From contig NZ_SPMY01000033.1 of assembly GCF_012939955.1 (NCBI RefSeq), forward strand, positions 49,814-113,813: DNA of 64,000 bases. Reading direction: 5' to 3'. Under the pieces are notes generated by a model. That model worked only from the letters and a program-made list of their open reading frames with translations. It searched no databases and had not been told where the DNA came from. Position numbers and translations under genes: made by a program. Shown here in pieces: positions 9,507-20,111 of the stretch. The DNA is from Candidatus Accumulibacter phosphatis (GTDB lineage Bacteria; Pseudomonadota; Gammaproteobacteria; Burkholderiales; Rhodocyclaceae). Position 1 is the first letter of the stretch; the number at the start of each line of letters is the position of its first letter.

Positions 9507-12500
9507 TCAAGACGGTGCCGTACAGTCGATAGGGAGTACCTCAAGCCCCAAGATCTGCGAATCGTTTGCAAGCACGTTGCGTGCCTGTTCTCTGAGGTAA
9601 TCAACAAGCTCTCCAAACGGTCGGTTGCCCTTGCGCCTCGGAATTTGCCAACGCTTCGAGTCAAGCCGAAAGATGACCAGAATTCCGTGCTGACTGTTCC
9701 TGCCTCGCAGATACTGCTCCAGGAGTTGTCTTCCCAAAGTGTCTTCGGCCAGGCTCTGAGCCGAATAGCTTCTTCTGTTTTTGTCGAGGGGTTTGATCTC
9801 GATGCAGACCTTGCCAACCTTACTGGAGACCTCAATGTCGGTGCGCTTGTCGGCGTCGACAGTCGGTTCGCGCGTGACCACGAAGCGGGCCGTGAAGCTT
9901 CGACGCGGCGTATCTTCCAGGCGAGCCGCAAGCCAAAGCTGAAGTTGCTTCTCAACGACCCCTGCAGGGAACAAGCCGCGCTCGCTGAACGGTCCCTTCT
10001 CGATGCCATCGGCGATCTCTACCAGCCGCGCCATGACCTGCAGGAACAACTCTCCTTCCGTACGTGCTTCGCGAATGTAGGGTTCGCCTATTGACGGTAG
10101 TGCGGCCGCCGAGATCCGCGTGGCGTCCTCGGCTTCCCGTGCGGCTTGCTGGTAAGCCTGTGATCTTATCCGCGCGGCATGCATAGGCTCACCACAACCC
10201 TTGGCAAGGCTCATCAGCGCCTCGTATGCGCGCGGGCCTCCGCAAGTCGATAGCATATCTGGGATCCGATTCCACAGCTCTAGCACCTTTCTCCTAGGTG
10301 ACAGTCTGTCGGCATCCGGCTGAGCGGTCGTGCGCTTCTCTAGATCACGAAGGTACTCGTCGGCCAGTCCGAACAATGCGGCAAGCGCTGAGGCTTTTCT
10401 CTCGTCTCCCGCCTGCTGGTTCCAAAATTGGCTGTTTCCGTCCAACACGGCCGAAACTTGTTCAACGAGTTCGTCCTTAGCAAAACGCCCTTTGTCGCGA
10501 TGCTCCATCAACCCATTCCACGCACCGGCGAAATCTATGCTCGCCCAGTCGCGGAACCAGCCGGCTTCGAAGCGTTGGGGCGAAGCTGTGAAACCTACCT
10601 CAAGCGCGTTTGCTGCAACTTCCCCCATGAAATCGCGTCCAGTAGGAAGGGCATCAGCAATCGCCAATACCAACGTTCGTCGTCGTTCTTCATTTGGAAT
10701 CGCTCCCTCGCGAATAGCCTTGACGACCCTCGGTAGTATTGCCTCTTGGAGAGACACAGGTCCAGCCAAAACCATGTTGATGACTCGTCGAACCGGAGCC
10801 TCGGTGCTCAGCGCGAGCTCGAAATCGAACCACGGCGCCAGTGCGCTGCAGACTTGATCCAGACGATTCTGCGCGAGCTCTGTGAACCAGGGCTCGAGGC
10901 TACGAGGCTCCCACACGCAGAAGCGAACGACTCTGGCGAGTTCCTCTTTCGTCAACTCCGTGGTGCGCAGCCCGGTTCGGAAGGCGTGATTCGCACTGGC
11001 CAGTCCGACGATTCCCAACCATGGCACGCTGTTGTCCAGGTATGCCGTCGAATCCGGCACATCGATGTGCCTCCAGGCTTGGGCAAGCCCCTCGTCGAAA
11101 GCGGTCCCAATCTCAGGCCCGAATTCACGATGGATCGCGTTTACGCTCACCTTCGTGTACCGGTTTGTTTGGTCGCTCGCGACTGCATGACGAACGAGCC
11201 ATACGATCAGGTTGTAATCAGAGCCATCCTGAATTCCAGAGATCTTCTTCAACAAGGCAGCCTTGTTGCTTTCGCTTTCGCTCACCTCGCGTGCCGACGT
11301 CACTCTCTCTTGCGCCAAGTTCTGATGTGTCCAGCCTCGCCGAGTGCGCACCACCTGTACCCGTTCCAACCTTGCCCGATGGTTCTCATTGCGCCGCAGC
11401 TCTGTGTCCGGGCCGCTGGCCAGTTCGTTTAGCACCTTGTTTCTGGCCCTTCCTCGGAGAAACATCAAGGCGATATCCGCGGCAATGCGATACCAAATAT
11501 TGCGCTCCGTATGGTCGGCACTCGCTTCATTTGCTGCCTTTACAAGCCAATCCAGATCCGCCTGATCCAGGCGAACCAGCCCCGATGTCCCAGTTATTAG
11601 TATCGAGATTCCCCGTGGCATCTCCGAGAGGGCGATCCCAAGCGCGACTTCCTGGCGAAGCTCCGGAAACCTAGCAACCGCGGCGCGAAGGTCTTGGAAG
11701 TCCTGCTCATTGGCATACGGCGTGTGTCTGAGCTTCTCCGTGGCAAGGGCCGCGCACTTCATTAGCGCGATGCTGTCCGTGTCACACGATGGCGATAGGT
11801 TGAGGCACTTGAGAAGCACGTCCGGCAAGACCGACAGCATCCATCCATCGCGGTTGTCCTCGGTCTCGGATCGACATGCAAGAGCATGCGCGTCAAGCTC
11901 AGGCAGGCGTGTAAGAACGGCTGCGAGCAGCAACGTCGCCTCTTGCAGGGTTGCTTTTGGCAGGAGGTCTGACGTTACCATCGATGCCATGGCACCGCCG
12001 CCGTAGCGATTCTCCGAGCGGGTCTGCGCAAGAGTATTTAGCAGGTGATCGGAAGTGAAATGCGCTAGACCGACGGCCCGGATTCCTGCTGCGATCCTTT
12101 CATTCCCGGCCAGCCGACCAGCAAGCAGGTCTTCGGTAATCTCTGCGCGATGGTCAGAGGTCGCGATTGTTGACAAGGTATCAAGCGAAGGCCCCAACAG
12201 CTGTGCAACGTTCTGTCTGTCTCGGTACATCGCAAAAACTTGATCTGCGCAAACCGTCACTCGACCATGTTTAATCACGGTCAGCAGCTTGACCAGCACC
12301 TCCAGATCTCCTCGATACGCTTCTATCCAGGTCGAAAGCTGCGCAGGCGGAATCGTTTTGGCAACCCGGCGAAACTCTGACGGATCATTATTCCAATCGG
12401 CTCGGAAACCTGACTTCACGCGATCCAGATACCCTGCAAAAGCCCCCACGACGTCGTCGACGCTCCATTGCTGAGGGTCACCCTCGAAGATGACCATCTC

Positions 12501-13799
12501 GGGAAATGCCCGGATGACGCGTGTACGCACTCTTGCGTCCAACGCCGAGAGCCAGCACAAGACGGGTCGACGGGACGGCAGGAGGATTTCCTCGCTGTAG
12601 GGTGTTCCGACGAACAGTGCCCATGCGTCGCCGAAGGGCAAGCCCACATCCAGCCGTCGCTTCACCCACCATGCTGCCAGGTATTCCCGAAGGGCACGGT
12701 GGTGGAACTGGACCCTCCCGTAGGTCCCTTCGTCGAAGATCGCGGAACCCAGTAACCGCTGATACTCGTCGGGCTTCCAGTCGGGCAGAGGGTCGCCAAG
12801 AGTGATCACTCCGGGTGGAGCAACTCCAATCTCGACTTGGAAATAGGCATTGCCCGACAGAACGCTTGCGGCGGCCAATGCCTCTACCCCGGAACGTAGT
12901 TGGTCGGGAGATAGCGCAACGCCGGCGTCGACGTAACCGGGGTTCTTCTCCCGTAGCCGGTTGGTGACGGCATCCTCCAGCAACTCCATGAAGGTACCCA
13001 GCTCCCCGGCGCTGTTCCAGCGTGAAGCCATCCATTCCAGGTCCAGCGGTCGACTTGCGAGGAACTCATAGGCTCCATCCTCCACTGCTTCCCAGAACTC
13101 GCTGATTGCCTGTACGCCATAGTGCCCTGCGAGCTGTTTGGCTGCATCGACAGATAAACCGTCGAGGTAGTAAGCGACAAGAGGTACTGCAACGGCTTTG
13201 CCGGATGCCGCGTCCTGTGGCACGACGTCAGTAGAATCGTCAGTTCGGTTCGACAGCGGTACCGGGACCGTCAGGACAAGCTCCTGCTCAATTAAGTGCC
13301 GCACCTGGCTGAGGTTCCAGTCACTGACTCTGCTCGACACGAACAGCGACGCACGTTCAGTCTGGCCGACAAGCACGCGCTTCATACAGGCCAGCGCCCG
13401 CCGCAGAGCAGTCGGCCCGGTCAGCCGAGCTTCGTCGACCGCATCGAGGAAGAAGTACCCTTCGTCCGTGCTGCTCTTCCAGTGTTCGAACAGGCTTGCG
13501 TCCTCACCGAGGGCGATCACCCAATCATCTGGGTGTACAAGAAGGTTCAGCGGAATAAAGAAGGCCGCCTTGTTGGCCGACCGGAGTCGCCGTACCTGAG
13601 CATGGAACTCGTATGTCTTGCCAATCCCAGCTTCGCCGACAACGACCACCAGCCGCTTCCCGATGAGATCGTTCCAACTGACTCCGTATCCATCGTTGTG
13701 TCGGAACCAGAATTCAATGTCTGGCTCGCCCGAATCCGCTTCTTTGAAAGGCGAAAAAGTGCGGTTGACTTCAACTGGAAGGGTAGGCACGTCAATCAA
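9507..13799 (-). CDS. Giant P-loop NTPase with C-terminal PD-(D/E)XK-like nuclease domain
   Basis: A 1430-aa protein. Walker A GEAGIGKT lies at residues 55-62 and Walker B YFFLDAVDEA at 115-124, as in NACHT/STAND-like ATPases. A long, mostly helical middle (about 400-1250) looks like a repeat scaffold. The last 130 residues carry D1321 (TDIEV) and E1334-x-K1336 (CIEIKPLDK), a good PD-(D/E)XK signature. The start is TTG (13797-13799) with GGGAG eight bases upstream; the frame stays open for about 110 bases further without ATG or GTG, so a longer N-terminus is possible. It is isolated, with structured DNA upstream. An anti-phage role is an inference from architecture and neighbours; I do not recognise a named family. 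Confidence 0.75.
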   Translation of the reverse strand: MIDVPTLPVEVNRTFSPFKEADSGEPDIEFWFRHNDGYGVSWNDLIGKRLVVVVGEAGIGKTYEFHAQVRRLRSANKAAFFIPLNLLVHPDDWVIALGEDASLFEHWKSSTDEGYFFLDAVDEARLTGPTALRRALACMKRVLVGQTERASLFVSSRVSDWNLSQVRHLIEQELVLTVPVPLSNRTDDSTDVVPQDAASGKAVAVPLVAYYLDGLSVDAAKQLAGHYGVQAISEFWEAVEDGAYEFLASRPLDLEWMASRWNSAGELGTFMELLEDAVTNRLREKNPGYVDAGVALSPDQLRSGVEALAAASVLSGNAYFQVEIGVAPPGVITLGDPLPDWKPDEYQRLLGSAIFDEGTYGRVQFHHRALREYLAAWWVKRRLDVGLPFGDAWALFVGTPYSEEILLPSRRPVLCWLSALDARVRTRVIRAFPEMVIFEGDPQQWSVDDVVGAFAGYLDRVKSGFRADWNNDPSEFRRVAKTIPPAQLSTWIEAYRGDLEVLVKLLTVIKHGRVTVCADQVFAMYRDRQNVAQLLGPSLDTLSTIATSDHRAEITEDLLAGRLAGNERIAAGIRAVGLAHFTSDHLLNTLAQTRSENRYGGGAMASMVTSDLLPKATLQEATLLLAAVLTRLPELDAHALACRSETEDNRDGWMLSVLPDVLLKCLNLSPSCDTDSIALMKCAALATEKLRHTPYANEQDFQDLRAAVARFPELRQEVALGIALSEMPRGISILITGTSGLVRLDQADLDWLVKAANEASADHTERNIWYRIAADIALMFLRGRARNKVLNELASGPDTELRRNENHRARLERVQVVRTRRGWTHQNLAQERVTSAREVSESESNKAALLKKISGIQDGSDYNLIVWLVRHAVASDQTNRYTKVSVNAIHREFGPEIGTAFDEGLAQAWRHIDVPDSTAYLDNSVPWLGIVGLASANHAFRTGLRTTELTKEELARVVRFCVWEPRSLEPWFTELAQNRLDQVCSALAPWFDFELALSTEAPVRRVINMVLAGPVSLQEAILPRVVKAIREGAIPNEERRRTLVLAIADALPTGRDFMGEVAANALEVGFTASPQRFEAGWFRDWASIDFAGAWNGLMEHRDKGRFAKDELVEQVSAVLDGNSQFWNQQAGDERKASALAALFGLADEYLRDLEKRTTAQPDADRLSPRRKVLELWNRIPDMLSTCGGPRAYEALMSLAKGCGEPMHAARIRSQAYQQAAREAEDATRISAAALPSIGEPYIREARTEGELFLQVMARLVEIADGIEKGPFSERGLFPAGVVEKQLQLWLAARLEDTPRRSFTARFVVTREPTVDADKRTDIEVSSKVGKVCIEIKPLDKNRRSYSAQSLAEDTLGRQLLEQYLRGRNSQHGILVIFRLDSKRWQIPRRKGNRPFGELVDYLREQARNVLANDSQILGLEVLPIDCTAPS

Positions 13800-13984
13800 G
13801 AAGACATCTCCCTGGATCAGCGACCGGTCGGGCTTTCGGGTCTTGGCGCGTTTGCCCTGGGTTCTTGAGTTTGATGTTTCGGACTCCCGGCAGGCGACTT
13901 CTCACTATTACTTCTTCTACCGCCGCCCGCGGTTGAGGCCATATGGCACAGAATTTCGAGGCAGGATTTCTCGCATATCGTGTA

Positions 13985-14022
13985 GCGGACACGATCGTCC
14001 GCCGGTAGGAAAACTTCCTACC
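13985..14022. repeat. Two adjacent inverted repeats upstream of the giant NTPase gene
   Basis: GCGGAC-ACGATC-GTCCGC (13985-14002) overlaps the flank of GGTAGGAA-AAC-TTCCTACC (14004-14022). Both are perfect. They lie about 190-220 bases upstream of the minus-strand gene start, without a T tract, so they look more like operators or leader hairpins than terminators. Confidence 0.55.
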
Positions 14023-14046
14023 CTGAACCAACGAGAGGTGAGGCCT

Positions 14047-14076
14047 ATGGTGATTGTAAGCGACGACTATGGCGGC
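14047..14076 (-). repeat. Shared upstream element, copy 1
   Basis: The core ATTGTAAGCGA (14053-14063) is flanked by ATGGTG on the left and GGCGGC on the right. Similar sequence occurs at 21798-21808 and 63024-63034, each time upstream of a minus-strand nuclease-fold gene. On the minus strand the core reads TCGCTTACAAT, which contains a -10-like TACAAT. Confidence 0.6.
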
Positions 14077-14267
14077 ACCACGCCTTTCTTTGAGGTAGAC
14101 CACCGAAGCATCATCGACCCATCCCCGATTCAACTTTCTCCCGCGATCACTACACTGAAAACCGTGCCATCTGATCCTTCAACGTCACCTCCGCTTCCGG
14201 CCGTTATGCAAACGCTTCCACTCCGCCGACGCAGGGCAAAACGAGCCCTGACGGTAGAATGCAGACC

Positions 14268-14579
14268 ATGACCCGCGCTGATCTGATCGCTACCATCGCC
14301 TCCCGCTTTCCGACGCTGACGGTAAAGGATACCGACATCGCCGTAAAGGAAATCCTTGACGCCATCGTGCGCGCCCTTGCGCAAGGAGATCGCGTTGAAA
14401 TCCGGGGGTTCGGCAGCTTCCGTCTGAACTACCATCCAGCGAGGAACAGCCGCAATCCAAGAACCGGGGTAGCGGTTCCGGTACCCGCGAAATATGTACC
14501 CCACTTCACGGCTGGCAAGGAGCTGCGCAAACGCGTCCAGGCGTCAGTCAAGAACGCACCACTTCAGCAGGCTGCCTGA
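14268..14579 (+). CDS. ihfB: Integration host factor beta-like DNA-bending protein
   Basis: A 103-aa HU/IHF family protein. [11 protein letters not shown], a dimerisation helix pair, [20 protein letters not shown] and the arm NPRTG...[12 protein letters not shown] match IHF-beta (HimD) well, including RNPRTG at the DNA-intercalating loop. The ATG at 14268 is chosen; an in-frame ATG at 14259 would add three residues. It lies outside the usual rpsA context, just before a broken recD2. It could be a second, island-borne IHF subunit. Confidence 0.85.
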   Translation: MTRADLIATIASRFPTLTVKDTDIAVKEILDAIVRALAQGDRVEIRGFGSFRLNYHPARNSRNPRTGVAVPVPAKYVPHFTAGKELRKRVQASVKNAPLQQAA

Positions 14580-14591
14580 CGACGCCCCTCC

Positions 14592-16769
14592 ATGTCTGAC
14601 GCCGCCACACTCGACCGCCTCGCCGGCCTCGTAGAACGCGTCACCTTCCACAACGAGCAGAACGGTTTCTGTGTTCTACGCCTGAAAGTGAAGGGTGAGC
14701 GAGAACTGATCACCCTCATCGGCCACGCCCCCCGTCGTTTCTCCCGGCGAATACGCTTCTGCTTCCGGCAGCTGGGTCACCGATCGCGAGCATGGCCGGC
14801 AATTTCGCGCCGTCTTCGTCAAAATCTCGCCGCCGACCACCTTGACCGGCATTGAGCGCTACCTCGGTTCAGGCATGGTCAAGGGCATTGGCCCGGTCTA
14901 TGCCGGCAAGCTGGTGAAGTCCTTCGGTGCGGCGGTGTTTGACGTCATCGAGCAGTCGCCAGAGCGTCTCCGCGAAATTCCCGGCATCGGCGAAGTCCGC
15001 GCCAGAAGGATCACCTCCGGCTGGGCCGACCAGAAGATCATTCGCAGCATCATGGTCTTCCTGCACGCGCATGGGGTATCCACTTCCCGAGCGGTGCGCA
15101 TCTTCAAGACCTATGGCCAGGGCGCCATCGAGATCGTCACCGAAAACCCCTACCGCCTGGCCCAGGACATTCGCGGCATCGGCTTTCTCTCCGCGGACAC
15201 GATTGCCCAGAAGATCGGCATCGCCAAGGATTCTCCCCTGCGCGCCCAGGCCGGCATCTCTTACGCGCTGACCGAAGCATCAGGCCAGGGCCACTGCGGT
15301 TTGCCCTATGCAGAACTGGTGCCCTTGGCGGTGAAGCTGCTCGACATTCCGGAATCATCATCGAGACAGCGATCGCTCAGGAAATCACCGACGAAGTGCT
15401 GTTGCCCGACACCGTCGCAGGCAAACCCTGCGTGTTCCTTGCGCCGCTGTACTACGCCGAGCAGTCGATCGCCGCCGAGATACAGCGCCTCAAAACGGGC
15501 GGGACGACCCTTCCTGACTTCGATGCCGACAAAGCCATCCCTTGGGTCGAGCAGAAGCTCGCCATCCAACTAGCCGACAGCCAAAAGGAAGCCATCCGTC
15601 TCGCACTGTCTTCCAAGCTGCTGGTGATCACCGGCGGACCCGGCGTCGGCAAGACCACCCTGGTGAATTCGATTCTGACCATCATGACCGTCAAGGGCGT
15701 CAAGCCTCTGCTGTGTGCGCCCACCGGACGAGCAGCCAAGCGTCTCTCCGAATCGACAGGACTGGAAGCAAAGACGATCCACCGCCTGTTGGAGGTCAAT
15801 CCGCTCAACGGTCAGTTCAAGCACAACGCGGACAATCCTCTCGAATGCGATCTTCTGGTTGCCGACGAATGCTCGATGATCGACGTGCCCCTGGCGAACC
15901 AGTTGCTCAAGGCGGTGGCCACCAGCACAGCGATGATTCTCGTTGGCGACGTGGATCAACTGCCCTCGGTCGGCCCCGGACAATTTCTCACCGATCTGAT
16001 CGACTCAGGAGCGGTTCCCGTCATCCGGCTGACTGAAGTATTCCGCCAGGCGGCGACATCGCGCATCGTTCGCAGTGCCCACCAGATCAACCGAGGCGTG
16101 TTTCCCAGCCAGCCAGAGAAGGGAGAAGCCTCGGACTTCTACCTCGTCGCTGCCGAGGAGCCGGAAGTCATCGCGCAAACCGTGGTGGATTTGGTGCAGA
16201 CGCGGCTGCCGCGGAAGTTCAAGGTCGATCCGATTCGCGACATTCAGGTGCTGTGCCCGATGAACCGGGGCATCACCGGCGCCCGCGGTATCAACCAGGC
16301 TTTGCAGGCGGTGCTCAACCCGCCCGGCGAGCACAGTGTTGATAAGTTCGGCAACCGCTTCAGCGTGGGCGACAAGGTGATGCAGATCGAGAACAACTAC
16401 GACCGGGATGTCTTCAACGGCGATATCGGTTTCGTCACCGGCATTGATCAGGAGGAAGAGGAACTCGCCGTGGCCTTCGATGGCCGGGTGGTGACTTATC
16501 CGTTTGGCGAACTCGACGAACTGGTGCTCTGCTACGCAACGACGATCCACAAGTCGCAGGGTTCTGAGTACCCGGTGGTGGTCATTCCGATCTCGACCCA
16601 GCACTACATGATGTTGAAGCGCAACCTCATCTACACGGGCATCACGCGTGGCAAGAGGCTGGTGGTGCTGGTTGGCCAGAAGAGAGCGCTGGCCATGGCG
16701 GTCAAGGGCAAGCAGGTGGAACGGCGCTGGTCAAAACTGAAAGAACGTCTGGTGGCGAGAGAGCGGTAG
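14592..16769 (+). pseudogene. recD2: RecD2-type helicase, two frame changes
   Basis: Three consecutive open segments add up to one RecD2-like protein of about 725 aa. The first ends after LITLIGHAP at a run of six C (14728-14733); removing one C joins it to VVSPGEYASASGSW and then TLTGIERYLGSGMVKGIG. The second breaks near 15352-15357 (GAATC|ATCATC), where one base is missing. The third carries TPase motifs GGPGVGKTTLV, DECSMIDVPL, GDVDQLPSVGPGQF and the C-terminal IHKSQGSEYPVVV, and TGITRGKRLVVLVG. RecD2 is an SF1B 5'-3' helicase. Either sequencing error or real decay; the rest of the coding is well preserved. Confidence 0.85.
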
Positions 16770-17079
16770 CCGCGTGGTCACTTTTCATCGGGGCACAACT
16801 GATGCAGGGCCGTCGCTACTGTGGGCTATGCCGCCTTCCGACCCTCTGCGGTCATTGGCCCATCTAGCGGGAGCGTCTCTTGTGCAGCGATTGGAGCCGT
16901 TAACGGCACGGTAGGCGCCGGCGGTTGAGCGACGGCTTACTGAGTTCACCCGCCACTAGAGCGGGTATGACTTGATTCAGGTGGTGGACCGGACCCGGCC
17001 AATAGCGGAAGCTCGCGCAGGCTGATCAGGAGCTTACGCTTATGGCCTCGACGATAGAAAAGTCTGATGCCTTCATCGA
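16770..17079. other. Intergenic, no gene seen
   Basis: About 310 bases between recD2 and the end of the next minus-strand gene. I see no credible ORF, RNA gene or terminator with a T tract. Confidence 0.4.
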
Positions 17080-19552
17080 TCAAGACGCGTACCGTTCAGC
17101 AACGTGCTTTACAGACGCAAAGGTATCTTCCTGGCTGTTCATAAGAGCGACAAAGTCATAGTAGGTTGAGCCAAAACTAGCGAGATGCCATTGGTTTTCC
17201 AAATACTTCCTGAAGCAGTTGGCTTTTTGATATCGATCGCCGATCGCGAACGACGAGGCTAGCTTTGATACTACGTCTCGCGTACTTTGGTCGAAGATTG
17301 GCGTATCCGTTGAAACGGCGTCAAGGAAGGCAAAAGAACCTGTCCAAAATCTGGTGTGGTAAAGGCCTACAGATGTCGCGCGGAAGTGAAACTGCTCGGG
17401 CGGCTCACTATCTTCAACTGGGAGCTCACGATAATGTGCGTGAGGTGTCTCGATCAGACGTTTCTTTGCTAGGCACCGAATTGCATGTCGAACTTGGTCT
17501 TCGACGAAGCCGTATAGAGTCATTTCGGCACTTATGTCCTTGCCATTCAAGAAACCGTCATTATCTACGATACCCAAATTCGAGCCCAAATACGCGATAA
17601 TCAAACTACAGAGAAAGTGTTCTCGTGGATCCGCCATCATTACGTCAAAAAATATTGCAAGCGACTAAAGATGACTGTGAGTTGAAATATGCATACTCGC
17701 CGAGAAGAGCATGCTTTGTAAATTCGTGAAGGGGGAATTTTTATATGCGCCCCCCAGTGCTCTCGATTCGAACGATCTTCTCTGAATCTACGTTCGGACT
17801 GCCAAAGAAGCCGTTGATAAGCTCGATGACAGCACGCGTATTTCCTCCAGTGATGTTGCTGAGAAATAGTCTGATTGGCTCGCTTGTACGTATCGACCTT
17901 AATGTTGCGTTTAGAAACGATACGACGCTTCCAAGATTGAGGCGGATTCCGGATAATGCAGCTGGTGCCGCCTTACCCTCTGCGACACGCGCCGCAAAAA
18001 TTAGACGCTTCTGTATTACTTCGTCGGCAGGCGGGGGTGAAATCGTCAATATTTTGTTCTGATACGCGGAAAGGGCGCCAGTCGTCTTCGAGACATAGAA
18101 AGTGCTAGGGCGTAATGCCACAAAGACGATTAGATTGCGGGTCGCCGCTAGCTCCTGCGCAATTAAAAAACGCGTCCTGCTGAACTTGAAAACTTCGCTG
18201 GTCAGCATTATCGAGCACCAAAATAATCTGCTTATTGCAAGCGTGCGCAAGATGGCCCAGAGAAGCCTGGAGATGCCTATCGCGGTTACTGATCTTCTCT
18301 GTAAGGAAGATTACCCGCTCGCGCTGATAAGCATGGTCGTCAACTCCTTTCCACGCGCCTTTAACGCTTCGATCGAAGTCAAGTAACTCTCGAGAATATA
18401 TCGTGTTTGCGAAGTCGGCTTCGTCTATGTCGACACCGTACCTTTCCTTTAACACGCTAGGTATCTCAGAAAGAACGTAGGATTTGATGTCCTTGGATAG
18501 GTTGGCTTTGGTTCCAAGATTGATGTGAATAAAATACGCGTTGGCCTTTTTTTGAAACACCTAAGTTTTGGAACAAATTTTCAAAAGAAAGAAGTCTTGC
18601 CAACGCCCACATCGCCGATTACGACAATTGGTCTTGACCCGACGGCGCCAGAAATTCCTGGGGTGTAAAATCTCAAATTTCCATCCCTGCTAATAGACGC
18701 TGTAGCATCAAGCTGTGTAGGAGCAACGCCATCGTTCCCAACGCGTCTATATCTGGATTCAATTATTTTTTTTGCTTTGAAGTAGATGCCTGCTATTCGC
18801 TTCTATGGGAACGTAGCATTCCTTATAGAACGATTTTTTTAACCGTTGGATTGTCTTCGATTTCCTCAAGCAAAAAATGACGACAACGAACGGAGGTTCT
18901 CCTGAAAGCTATTCCTATACCGGTACTTGTATGGTTCCGAAATCGAAGCAGAGCCTTTTTCTGGGACGCGTGGAGTTCGATACAAGGCCAGGTCACGGTA
19001 GGCACAGTTCTCGGTAATTCCCTCCGGTGATAGCAGCCTCCAAAGAGTTACAAAATTCTCCAAGTACGACTGAAAGCCATCAAAAAGGTAGCAGTCCCCT
19101 TCAAGCGGTGAGTATCCAGGAGCAATTGCTTGGAAGATTGCGAGCTGCGGACCGTTGCAAACGATAGCAATCTGAGCTCCATGAATTGCGCAATAGGGAA
19201 TGACTTGGCGAACCGCTTCTGAGAACGGTTTCGACGACTTAATTAGGGGAGCAATCTTTCGGGCGATTGTTGGCTTGCCGATAGGAGGAATATCGAAGTG
19301 CACTGCCTCTCTTTTCGCCTCCAATATGGCCTTCGGCGGTGTTCCTAAGAGGTAGTCTGCCCTACCACCAAGCTCATCGAAGAGTTCGACGTTGATGCTT
19401 GGCCTTTCCCAACCAAGACATTCTATTAGAAGTCGATCCACAAACTGAAATCGGTTTTGTGCCTCATTCCAATGAGGGCTGTTTTCAGGGAAAGCACTAA
19501 TAATGGTTTGGAGCTTCACTTGACCATCTGTAAGTTCATATGGGGCTTGCAT
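17080..19552 (-). pseudogene. AT-rich nuclease-NTPase gene broken by many one-base frame changes
   Basis: Starting at ATG 19552, the fragments join into one protein of about 820 aa. The N-terminal 200 residues resemble type I restriction R-subunit-like nuclease domains (GRADYLLGTPPKAILEAKRE, with D...ExK). A P-loop domain follows (VVIGDVGVGKTSFF near 18600, Walker B-like IILVLDNAD near 18210), then a helical/winged C-terminus ending at 17080. Frame breaks fall in homopolymers at 18872-18877, 18834-18840, 18766-18773, near 18583, 18547-18553, 18165-18170, 17750-17755 and 17647-17652; shortening most runs by one base restores the frame. Base composition is much more AT-rich than the neighbours, so it was probably transferred in. 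A defence role is inferred. Confidence 0.7.
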
Positions 19553-20111
19553 AGACGCCTTTCTCTCGTGCCTCGGAACGACTACCAGTCATAAAGAAAT
19601 CAGAACAATGGAACGACTTGCCAACGTGGCGCCGAAATTGCGCGCCAGATGAGGAGCGCTTATTGTAGCCATCATGATTGCTGAGCGGTTCTATCTCTAT
19701 AATTCGAATGACTCCTCAGGGCACCCTGCCGTCATGCGACCAAGCAGAAATCGAACGGCAGCAAACCGAGTGCACCGGCCAGCGGGTATGCCAATGTCAG
19801 CAGGCTTCAATCAGTCTTGAGCCGTCATTCGCACTGGAAACCCCAACGGCAGCAGTTGGCCGCAAGCGGCCCGACGTCGATCGCGTTACGTGCTCAACGG
19901 CCGTCGTTCTGTCAGCCAAAATACTGCCTGTATTCAAACCGATCGCCGCAAGCTTTCAGCCGGCCGAAAACAACGTCATCTCGATGCGTTTCAAGCCGCT
20001 GCCCGAGGTTTCCGCCAGCTTGACCACATTTGGATCGTCGGATCGGCGCTCTCCCGTCCGTTCGCACAACGACGCCATTTGCCAGCACAACCGGGGACCC
20101 GGGTCGCGGTC
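19553..20111. other. Intergenic, no supported gene
   Basis: About 560 bases. Open frames on the plus strand have no family-like composition. The segment around 19740-19960 resembles the decayed repeat-like DNA often found between genes in large betaproteobacterial genomes, but I cannot assign it. Confidence 0.4.

Noticed and set aside
9155..10009. Long minus-strand and plus-strand ORFs overlapping the 3-prime part of the giant NTPase gene
   Set aside because: Their translations are rich in Arg and Ser without motifs and follow from codon bias of the real gene.
13792..14133. Minus-strand ORF containing VAYNHHRPHLSL, resembling the end of IS3-type transposases
   Set aside because: The match is limited to a few residues, arises from the shared DNA element, and nothing before or after it fits a transposase.
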